Source: Holacanthus passer (lineage: Eukaryota > Chordata > Actinopteri > Pomacanthidae). From it: DNA of 64,000 nt. A model generated the notes under the pieces. That model was not told the origin of the DNA. It was given only the letters and a program-made list of their open reading frames with translations, and searched no databases. The number at the start of each line of letters is the position of its first letter. Position 1 is the stretch's first letter. This document shows, one piece after another, positions 21,084-29,922 of the stretch. Both the position numbers and the translations under genes were made by a program. The stretch spans positions 2,356,001 to 2,420,000 of the forward strand of contig JAFREQ010000041.1 in assembly GCA_025331565.1 (NCBI GenBank), read 5' to 3'.

Positions 21084-21848
21084 TCAACACATTGTAACTT
21101 TCTCAGTTGAATTGTAGTTTGGCGTATTAACACAGTACATCTCTGGGGGAGTTGAGCCACTGCTCCTACTTTTCTTCATCTTTGAGATCATCAGGTGGAA
21201 CATCTCCACGATGTTGAGGATCACAGAGAAGACAGCCATCGCCAACATGAAGACAATAAAGATTGTTTTCTCTGTGGGACGACTTATGAAGCAGTCTACT
21301 GGTGCCGGACAGGGGTAGTTGGGAAATGAAATTTTATTCGGCATAAATATGAAACCATAGAGGTAGTACTGGCCCACAATGAATGCAACTTCAAGCAGGA
21401 TCTTAAACAGCAGCTGCACCATGTAGCTGACCAGTAGGATGCCCTTGAGCTGCACTTTGCCATGTTCATCTGAATACTTCGGAGTTTTAATCACCCCGTT
21501 CTTACCAATTGTCTTCTCCACTCGTCTTCTCAGCTTGTTTTCTCTGCGAATCACCAGCAGGACGTGGCCCAGGTAGATAAGAGTTGGTGTGGAGACAAAG
21601 AGGATCTGGAGGACCCAGAAGCGTGTGTGAGACATTGGAAAAGATCGATCGTAGCAGGCATTCTTGCAGCCAGGGCTTTTTGTGTTACAGTTCATGTTTG
21701 CTTGTTCATCTCCCCATATTTTATCTACACCAGCAGCCAGGATGAAGATCCTGAAGAGGAAAAGAACACTCATCCAGACCTTCCCCACTACAGTGGAATG
21801 TGACTGCACTTTGTCCAACAAAGCAGACAGGAAGGACCACTCTCCCAT
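21084..21848 (-). CDS. Fish-type connexin, Cx28/Cx32-like (254 aa), first EL2 cysteine absent
   Basis: Connexins assemble as hexamers in the plasma membrane and dock to form gap junctions. This one has the classic start MGEWSFLSALLDKVQSHST, four membrane spans (about residues 22-42, 76-98, 136-160 and 195-218), and EL1 with C54-X6-C61-X3-C65 in canonical spacing. In EL2 only C180 and C186 of the usual C-X4-C-X5-C remain; the position of the first cysteine is Phe175 (TTT; 21324-21326 on the + strand). The SRPTEKT block after it is intact. The cytoplasmic tail is very short (about 35 residues) and ends TMC. The whole CDS is in one exon, with an acceptor ('ctctcttgtag') nine bases before ATG, so a 5'UTR exon lies upstream. 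It belongs with the fish Cx28.8/Cx32.2 group near gja1; I cannot give an exact orthologue name. Confidence 0.93.
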   Translation of the reverse strand: MGEWSFLSALLDKVQSHSTVVGKVWMSVLFLFRIFILAAGVDKIWGDEQANMNCNTKSPGCKNACYDRSFPMSHTRFWVLQILFVSTPTLIYLGHVLLVIRRENKLRRRVEKTIGKNGVIKTPKYSDEHGKVQLKGILLVSYMVQLLFKILLEVAFIVGQYYLYGFIFMPNKISFPNYPCPAPVDCFISRPTEKTIFIVFMLAMAVFSVILNIVEMFHLMISKMKKSRSSGSTPPEMYCVNTPNYNSTEKVTMC

Positions 21849-21857
21849 TTTGACAGC

Positions 21858-23560
21858 CTACAAGAGAGAAGACAAAGAAAGCAGTGATGAATACACAGTT
21901 GACCCAGGACAGGCAAATTTCATGTGAGACAAGTCGGTGTGAGGTAACCATACTTGAGTAGCACATATTACACACAGAACAACTTCAATTGGACATTAAG
22001 ACACTGAGACGAGACATGAGATGAGCAGAATTTCAAGGAAATGATATACAGTAGCAATACAGTCACCAGTCTACATTCACCATCTCTCTCTTTCTCTCTC
22101 TCGTGTATGAACAGGCAGATTTAGGTAATGTAAGTTTCAAAGGTCACATGATTGCTATTGTGCTACATTGCTATTGCATCAGGAAAGATGTGCCAAATTA
22201 TTTTAAATGAGACTACTTTTATACAAAATAAATACATTTTTATGTACTGGCATAAATCAATGCATGCTGATTGTTGCAAATCAGATTGGTTACAACAGAC
22301 TGCAAAAGACACTCAAACACACTCTGTGTTGCTCAGGAGCCTCGTGGTAAATGAAAAAAAAAAGCCATCAGAATTATAGATATAAGATTTTATATGCAAT
22401 TCATCATGTGTATTTGTTTACAAATGTATTTTTTCCAATAATGCATATTGCCACTATATTGTTTTCTTCTAGATTTTGAATGATTGGATGACTTCGATGT
22501 CAATATTGTCAACGTCAATATATTAACTGGATTGTAGCTGCCAGATATCTGGAATCTATCAGGTGTTAAATATCTCTGGGCATTTAACACTTATTAAACA
22601 CTCACATTTTTGTCAGGTGTGTTATTTTATAACAATATGTTTTGCCATCCTAGACTGTTGAATAATCAAACTTCTATTCCTGAGGGCTGTGAAATACAAA
22701 TGCAATATATGGTTTTCACATTTTAACTGATTCCTCATTGATATTATATTTGTATAATGTTAACTCTTTTTTACAGTGTAAACTGTTCCAACCACAATAA
22801 TGAGCACTGCCTTCTTCAGTCTGTTCCTATACTGTAGTAACTGGGATTCTTTCACTTCTCTCTGTTGTGCACTGGTAGGAGCAGGTTTGATTGTTAGCAA
22901 ATTATGAATAAGAGTTAATAATTATGGAGCACCACTATACCAACCACATAGTTACTGTGAGCACAAGTGATAATACTCCCAAAGAAAGGCAAACCAGTAG
23001 ACATGTGGTACATGTGATGTGTGTGTGCATGGGTATGTGTGTGAGTGAGTGTCATTTCTTCACAACAGCAGCAGTACAGCTTACAATACACACTATTAAT
23101 AAAGTCTATAATAAAGTTTCTGGCCACAAGCCTCTTACGTTTAGTTGCTTCAGAGGGCAACTGAAGTGTGCTGCAGACCCGTTTGGTGTGTCTTTAGTGT
23201 GTGTGTCTTCCTTGGCCGAACGCTGGCGAAGCCGTTTGTTAGGCGGTCATGGCAAGCTGGTTTCCTCTGTGGCAGCAGGAAAATAGAAGTGTTGCCTCGT
23301 GTGGAAGAAACATGTAATTCGTTGACTCCTTGATGAAATCTTCGTATGAGAAATCAGCCGATGCTACGCAGCCGTCTTCTTTGGAACTGGAAACATATCA
23401 GTGAATACAGTCTGTTTACTCGACCAGCAAGTTAAAAAATTGTGGCATAGGTCTAAAATTAAGTTTAAATTTTTGAGCAAGATCTGTTTAACAACCAAAG
23501 TCACAGGAAAAGGCTGGAGAGGCTCCTACAGCAACAACAGTGCACTGGGAAAAAGCATGG
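21858..23560 (-). other. Probable 5'UTR intron of the minus-strand connexin
   Basis: Non-coding, with a short pyrimidine (CT) tract near 22085-22102 and a short GT-rich stretch near 23015-23050. The ORFs here are small and unrelated to any family I recognise. The assignment as intron follows from the acceptor at 21858 and a possible promoter near 23580. Confidence 0.35.
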
Positions 23561-23625
23561 ATGAGCAGAGCGGGTCAGATTTTATCACCTGGGTGATGTC
23601 ACAGCCACGTCACAGGAACATTGAG
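23560..23625 (-). promoter_or_regulatory. Weak candidate promoter for the minus-strand connexin
   Basis: On the minus strand a TATA-like 'gataaaatc' (23577-23585) lies just downstream of 'tgacgtgg' and 'tgacatca', both CRE-like. The spacing is compatible with a core promoter. No clear first-exon donor was found, so this is only a candidate. Confidence 0.2.
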
Positions 23626-24189
23626 GATTCCTCCCAGTCTCCTCCGGTGAGAGTTTGGTGAGACTGACTGGATTTGTCAACGAACGGTTGCAGAAATAAC
23701 CAGAAACCCTGAGTCAGACCTTTGGGGTTCATGTAGGTCCTTGTTCTGAGCACACAGCGCGAGAAGCCCAACTCTTATAATTCAGGCGGACATTGCAGAA
23801 TCATCAGATTCTTCCCAGGTCTGACAGACCCACCCACACTCCCACACATGACAGTCTGTCACACAGTAGTGTTGAAATGGACGGCTGTTGAGAAATGACA
23901 GCTTAGTCATCCACTGTAGACAGTAACTAGCAACAGACCAGCTGTTCTGATATGGATGAATAACCCATACTCCCATAAAAATGTATGCTCAGGTGCACGT
24001 CTGCAAAGTGCTGAAATTTAAATGACTGTCACTAAGGCATCAGTCAGGCTCAGGGGCAGAAATCCAGGGGCCCTGAAAACTTTCATTGTGTTTATCAACT
24101 AGTTTATGGTAATTTCATGAAAATTTTGTTCCAGTACAGCCTCTCTGCTTTTAAAAGTTTTTAACTTCATCTGCCCCTGCACAGTCAAT

Positions 24190-24575
24190 ATAATCAACCG
24201 CTCTCTTTTACCAGGGTGTGTCCCCAGCTTTTTTAAGCAGGCTATTGAAATCCAACCCATCCCTGCCAGAGAACTACAGGCCTTTTTCTACACTCCTTTT
24301 CCTTGTTTGATAAATTTCACTCTGGTTTACGTAAAATGTACGGCTCTTCTTAAGGTCTCAAATGTCGTTTTAATGGCTGCAGATACTGGAGATTGTTCAG
24401 TTGTTGACCAGCACATTCTAGTCCACAGGCTAATTCACCCGGTGGGCATTTCTGGGACTGCATTGCAGTGGCTCTCCCCCTGTCTCACACATAGGACTTC
24501 CCCAGTTTCTGTAGGTGAACTTGTTTTGGACACTGCTGCTTTGCCATGGTGTTCCCTAGGCATCAGTCAGGACAT
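24190..24575 (+). mobile_element. Degenerate L2-type LINE RT fragment
   Basis: Broken frames read 'AADTGDCSVVDQHILVHRL' and then 'GISGTALQWLSPCLTHRT', followed by 'LPWCSLGIS'. The order matches the L2 RT blocks (DTVDH-IL--RL, GI-G-AL-W--SYL--R, V-QGSVLGP) with heavy decay. It lies between the two divergent connexins. Confidence 0.55.
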
Positions 24576-24950
24576 AACAACACATAACAGTGTGTTATTT
24601 GTCCTTCTTTTAAAAGTGCAATGGTTGCCATGATGTTGCAATTTCCTATTAGAATAATACACATTTCTGCATAGTAACATTTCACATGAACAGGGTGTCT
24701 TTATGAAGTGAATACACACATACAATCTGGGTGTAACATCAATGACATATCTGGAAAAATCTGATTTTCAGTGTGAAGTAATGATAGAAAAATGTTGTGT
24801 TAAGGGTCATTAAGGCTTCCTTTACAGGAACTGAAAGTGATGAAACCTTCAGACTCATCAGAGTCATTTGAGTGAAACGAGAAGCTGTGAGCCACAAACT
24901 GATAGTGTACATGCCTAAATGAATAGGACCAAACCCACAGGCCTCAACAG

Positions 24951-25056
24951 TATTTAAGTATCGTCCTGGTCAGTCTGTCACGTCTTTTTTACCCGCAATC
25001 TGGCTCTTCTCTGATGGGCTCATGGCAAAGAATTTCTGATATCTGAAGCCTGACAG
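24951..25056 (+). promoter_or_regulatory. Candidate promoter and 5'UTR exon of the Cx32.2-like gene
   Basis: A TATA-like 'tatttaagta' at 24951-24960 is followed by a plausible non-coding exon from about 24980 to 25056. That ends 'cctgacag' and is followed by 'gcaagt', a GC-type donor. The matching acceptor is 'tctcctctactttag' ending at 25795. This fits the two-exon plan of connexin genes (5'UTR exon, short intron, coding exon). No transcript evidence is available. Confidence 0.35.
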
Positions 25057-25812
25057 GCAAGTACATTTTGCAGTTCTGCATCCTTGAATTAAAACATTTG
25101 CTTAATTTACAAGTTATTGTGGCACAGGAAGTATTTTAGTGTTTTTTTTAAAAACAAATCACTTTTACCACCTCAACTTATTTTAGTAACTTTTTCCTAC
25201 ACAAAGCATGTGGTTGGTCTTTAAATTATACAGTATTTATAAAGCCGTAGCTTTGAGATATCTGGGCCTGTATTTATCAAACCGTTAAACGTGAGGGAGT
25301 GAAGTGAAGTGAGCTTAAGGGAAGATTAAAGTAACGCGCCTTCAGTATTTATCCTGCTCATAATCTTAAGGATAAAACATATTCATCTAATTTCTGCGTA
25401 CTTGGATTTAAATGTATTGTATTTAAGAGAGTTTGTCAGTAGTTGATGGTAGTCAAAGTAAGCACTCTAAAAGTGCCATTCAATTTGTGGCTCTTTACAG
25501 GATTCTTAGTGCTCTTAAGAAGTGTGGATCCATATAGGTAGCTAAGGAGGTTTAAAGGCTTAAATTCAGATTTATAGATGTTAGAAATTCTAATACCTGT
25601 TGCACTGTTTTCTGCTTTGCCCTTTCATACAGAACTATATTTTTACAGACTTTAGTTGCTTTAATTCTTATGTTTGTTGTATCCCTTTAGGAATTGCAGA
25701 CACATTGAAAAATAAAAGATGTATAGAGTAGAATAATGCTTTATTTTTGTTATTTATTTTAAGTTTGATGTCTGTGTGTTTCTCCTCTACTTTAGACATT
25801 AGTTTTCTAGCC

Positions 25813-26685
25813 ATGGGTGACTGGTCTTACCTGTCCTCACTACTAGACAAGGTCCAGTCTCACTCCACTGTGGTGGGAAAGATCTGGATGAGCGTCCTCT
25901 TCCTGTTCAGGATCTTTGTCCTTGGTGCTGCTGCTGACAAAGTCTGGGGAGACGAAGTGTCAGAGTTCAACTGTGACACCTTGGAACCAGGATGCGAACA
26001 TGCTTGCTACAACTGGATGTTTCCAATATCCTACATTCATTACTGGGTCCTGCAGATCACCTTTGTGTCCACGCCCAACCTGGTCTACCTGGGCCATGCT
26101 GTCCACATCATCCACAAAGAGAAAAGGATGATAGAGCAGCTACAGAACAGCAATAATGGACATCTGCTGAAGAAGCCCAAGTATACAGATGACAGAGGGA
26201 AGGTTAAGATAAAAGGCATCCTCTTTTGCACTTACATGACCCAGCTGGTCTTCAAGATCTTCCTGGAAGTGGGATTCTGTGTGGGCCAATTCTACATCTT
26301 TGGCACTGTGTTCATGGTCCCCTACTTCCACTGTGTTATGTCTCCACCTTGTGCCCGTTTCACAGGTGCCCAGTGCTACATTTCTCGTCCCACAGAGAAG
26401 ACAATCTTCATCATCTTCATGCTTGTAGTTTCAGGCATTTCAGTGGTCCTTAGCATCGTAGAGATGATCTACCTGCTCTGTAACAGGAGGAGACACATCA
26501 GGAAACAGCTTCTGGCACAGCAGCATGTGCTCAGTTCCCAGCAATGCCCAGCCAACCCAGCTTGGAGTGCAAGAAACAACCAATATGGTGGCTTCTTAAT
26601 GTTGCCTGTGACTGCTCAGGGTCCGACAGGCAACTGTAACGATGATAAACACATTGACTCCATTAGTAAAGAGAAGAGCACTTGA
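25813..26685 (+). CDS. Connexin Cx32.2-like (290 aa), widened EL2 cysteine spacing
   Basis: A gap-junction channel subunit of the fish Cx32.2 group. The start at 25813 is chosen over an in-frame upstream ATG at 25747 because MGDWSYLSSLLDKVQ is the invariant connexin N-terminus, and the splice acceptor at 25795 removes the upstream ATG from the mRNA. Four membrane spans are visible. EL1 has C54-X6-C61-X3-C65, canonical. EL2 has C174-X5-C180-X7-C188 instead of C-X4-C-X5-C, an extra one and two residues, followed by the normal SRPTEKT. The tail (about 70 residues) has a basic CNRRRHIRK start and no PDZ-type end like that of Cx43. It lies head-to-head with the minus-strand connexin and upstream of gja1 in the same direction. 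Confidence 0.93.
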   Translation: MGDWSYLSSLLDKVQSHSTVVGKIWMSVLFLFRIFVLGAAADKVWGDEVSEFNCDTLEPGCEHACYNWMFPISYIHYWVLQITFVSTPNLVYLGHAVHIIHKEKRMIEQLQNSNNGHLLKKPKYTDDRGKVKIKGILFCTYMTQLVFKIFLEVGFCVGQFYIFGTVFMVPYFHCVMSPPCARFTGAQCYISRPTEKTIFIIFMLVVSGISVVLSIVEMIYLLCNRRRHIRKQLLAQQHVLSSQQCPANPAWSARNNQYGGFLMLPVTAQGPTGNCNDDKHIDSISKEKST

Positions 26686-26844
26686 TACATACATTACACA
26701 TGTCAGTTTTGGATGTTTGGTCTTGTTATTGTTTTGCTTACGTTACTCTTTAATCATTTGTTTAAAATTGATTGTGTGAAAGGTTCTTGACTAAATTACT
26801 TTTTTTTTTTTACTGTATTTTTCTTTAAAAGCTCAATTTCATGA

Positions 26845-26880
26845 AATAATAATAATAGTAATAATGATAATAATAATAAA
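26845..26880 (+). repeat. (AAT)n run containing a polyadenylation signal
   Basis: An AAT-rich simple repeat 160-195 bases after the Cx32.2-like stop, ending with AATAAA at 26875-26880, which may serve as that gene's polyadenylation signal. Confidence 0.6.
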
Positions 26881-26885
26881 ACTTC

Positions 26886-27555
26886 TAAATACTGCACTCT
26901 GATTGGTCAATATCACCAGCTCCACTGTGCCAGACATGCTTGTCAGTGGCTTTACACTTCCAATGATGGACTTGGCTTTGAAAAATTTCAGTCATTCTTC
27001 ATCAAATTTGAGTCATGAATTTAGGCTCAGCCATCTTGTAAATAGATAGCAGTAGCCATTCTCAGCTGTGTTTGAGGTGTCCAATCAGAGACCTCTTCAG
27101 TAAAATGAGGTAAATAATTGAATTACAGTCGATTGACAAGTGGACAGGTATGTAAGTTGGGTATGACATAGTAGGTGTTTAAGTAAGTTCTTAGACGTTA
27201 GATGAAAATGGGTAGTAGTAGGAAGAGTATGCACTCTGTACTGCATCTCTCTGTTTTATATCATTATAAACTGAGTATCTTTGATTGATTGGTCAGACAA
27301 AACAAGACACATGAAAATATCTCTTTGAACTCTGGTAAACTGGGATTAATATTTCACACAGTTTTTTAAAGGCCAAAAGGGGTTTTGTAAAAGAAAAACA
27401 AGTTAGTAATAAGTATGAAATGAAACCTGCCATAATCTTGCACTCTTTGTCAGTCAGTCAAAGTCTCCCAGCCACACATGAATTACAACCAATCCCATAT
27501 ATTCATTCTGTCCAGTAAATGTTTTTTTGCCAGCTTCACTGAATATCAGCACGTG
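26886..27555. other. Intergenic: nothing recognised
   Basis: Ordinary AT-rich intergenic DNA between the Cx32.2-like gene and a SINE-like repeat. No open frame of interest. Confidence 0.35.
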
Positions 27556-27775
27556 TGGTCTACAACAAAACCAATTTGCTGTGCCATCTGTGTGTGTGTG
27601 TGAATGGGTAATTCTACTCATGAGCAGGATGGCACCTTGCATGGCGGCCTCTGCCACCAGTGCATGAATGTGTGTGTCATTGGATGAATGCTTGCATGTG
27701 TAGCAGAGCGCTTTGAGCGGTTGGTAAATTAGAAAAGCACAGTATAAATACATTTACAATACAGTAAACACATTG
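27556..27775 (+). mobile_element. SINE-like repeat tail
   Basis: The stretch 'tgtgtgtgtgtgaatgggta' ... 'gcctctgccaccagtgcatg' ... 'gcagagcgctttgagcgg' ... 'agaaaagcacagtataaata' matches a fish repeat whose consensus ends 'aaagcgctatataaatgcag'. The identity is from memory. It lies between the Cx32.2-like gene and gja1. Confidence 0.45.
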
Positions 27776-29070
27776 CTGTGCACCCATAACAATGAACAAA
27801 TAAACTAAATTACAGTAAATTGCAGTCCACAGTATTTAAGAAATCCCAAGCTGTTGCCAAAAAGGATCACAAGATGGCGTTTGCAGTGCATGAATAGTAC
27901 ATGATTGGGCACTAACCAGCTACATATTAAAAGACAGGCTTACAATTTTTGCAAGACTGTCTTAAAACAATGGTCACATGCCTATGTGTAAATTCAAACA
28001 TTTTTTCTCACATAGGTGTTCCTCCTGTCCTCTGTCCTCCATACTGGCTGTGAACAAATCCCATCCTAAAGTGATTACAGTGTGACAGCATGTGAAAATT
28101 CATTCCAAAGTCCAATGAAAGTTAATATGAGGCAGCCTGACCACCAAGTGGACATCATCCAAAGATACATATTATAATATTGGTACCAAATTCCCATTTT
28201 GTTACCTCTGTTGTGGCTCAACAAGGGAACACTTTGGAAGCACAAAGTCAGAATTTCATCCTAAAAATATTGTAACTTTAGATGATACCCATTGTATTTG
28301 TCTACCCCAGACTGCTGAAGCCTCACATATAAATGCATTTTTAATTAGAACAAGGAGTGTGTTATTTGCAATTAAATGGCTTAAGGAATGGAATCTCTTG
28401 GCTGTTATCAAACTGTTAAGCCAATGACCCTGTTAAACCCTAAAATATGTACATCCTGTTTAATACCATGTAATAGTACAACATGTACATAGTAGCTCCC
28501 ATATATACACATGCATTGCACTATTTTTATCACTAGGTGGTGATGTGCACTGCCCAAGAGCACTATGGGAGACCCAAGAAAGTTAGAAAATACACAAGAA
28601 CAATTCAATATCAACAGGTTTTGGTTTGACTTTTGGAGTGGTGTTTGGTGAACATATTTAAATTCAGAATAATACTAATACTCACTTTATACATATGATA
28701 AGGACTTCCTAACAACACTATGCTTTTTCTCATGAGCCGAAGCAAATGCAACAATGAAGCAGTAAAAGCACATTTTAATCATATTGTACGTGCACTGTTA
28801 GTATAAACAGTGAATTGCAGTACATGTAATGCTTCAACACCGCAAGAAACTTCTGTCTTAACAAATAACTTTCTCTTATTTGCAGGCCAAGAAGAAAAAG
28901 AAAAAAAACAAGACTGGTCACCATACTACAATCAAACGGTGACACAAAAGTCTTGGCATCCTTTGATGTGAAAACTTGGCCAGTACTTTGCATAATTTCA
29001 AGAAAATGCTTTCCTCAACCGGTTGAGTGGATTCATCAAAAGCAATGTGATTAAATAAATATCTGCCAAC
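27776..29070. other. Intergenic upstream of gja1: nothing recognised
   Basis: AT-rich sequence with chance ORFs (28408-28614 minus, 28775-28993 minus). It may hold distal gja1 regulatory elements, but none can be named from the sequence alone. Confidence 0.3.
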
Positions 29071-29079
29071 TGGTGGACA

Positions 29080-29540
29080 GAGTATCCAGATCTTTTATTT
29101 AAGTCAAAGTATAAATACCTTAAATGCTCCATTACAAGCATTTGAAAGTTTACTGAAGCAAACATCATGATACACACACACTGTACACCAGGAACTGAAA
29201 AACTTGATACAAAATGGCCTATTTCACAATGTCGTGAGTGTTAGTGTATAATTATATTGACTTTTTTCAAATGGAAGCTGCACCTTAATGTTTCAGCACT
29301 TTGAGGTGGAGCTCATTTGAACTGTTGGGTAGTTTTGGTCACAATATATCTTATTTTATGAGCTGATCACATATGTGTGTGAAATTGAATCTGCACAGTA
29401 ATGAGTAACTCCAGGTGTTAGATAAATGTAGTTGAGGTACAATAAGCATAAAAAGCATAAAAAAATACTCAACTAAAGTAAAAGTACCTCAAATTAAGTG
29501 CAGTACTTGAGTAAATGTACTTAGTTACAAACCTTCCCTG
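29080..29540. mobile_element. Fish interspersed repeat (MITE-like) upstream of gja1
   Basis: The right end 'ctcaactaaagtaaaagtac' ... 'gtacttgagtaaatgtactt' ... 'agttacaaaccttccc' is the inverted form of a very common fish repeat that begins 'ggtggaaagtaactaagtac'. The left end 'tggtggacagagtatccaga' ... 'ttatttaagtcaaagtataa' would be its partner arm. No coding sequence. Confidence 0.45.
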
Positions 29541-29739
29541 ATCACAATACATATTACTGAATCTCATGTAAAGTGGGCTAAATAGTAGTTCTTATTTGTT
29601 ATATCTGTATTTTTGGAGAGGCAGAGGTGATTGATGTTATCTTCTCATCAGGGATGATGTGCTCTGTATGAAATCATAAAGTGAACACCTTATCTGTCAG
29701 GAGTCTTCTTTCTCTGTCCTCCAGCAGACAGGGGCTCCG

Positions 29740-29922
29740 GTCGTGACGTAGAGGTCAGGTGACCGCAGCCTCTCTGACGGGACTCTTATAAAGGAGGTTT
29801 GACAAGTTGCACTTAGTTTTCCTCCTGGTCCCAAACTTGGATTTCATCTTCGCCAGAGAGTGACTCCTACAAGTGGCGGAGAAAGTCCCTGCGGGCCCTC
29901 TTCTTCGTCCCTGACTGTCCAG
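29740..29922 (+). promoter_or_regulatory. gja1 core promoter and non-coding exon 1
   Basis: TATAAA at 29787-29792, with a CRE/AP-1-like TGACGTAG at 29744-29751 and a second 'ggtcaggtgacc' palindrome-like site just after it. A GC-richer exon from about 29815 ends 'ctgtccag' at 29922 and is followed by a perfect donor GTAAGC. The matching acceptor is 'tttctctccag', ending at 32731. The plan (TATA promoter, about 100-base 5'UTR exon, one intron, then single coding exon) is that of vertebrate GJA1. The start site is inferred from TATA spacing. Confidence 0.7.

Noticed and set aside
25747..25812. Upstream in-frame ATG giving a 312-residue connexin
   Set aside because: Connexins start MGDW, and a splice acceptor at 25795 lies between the two ATGs, so the upstream one is intronic.
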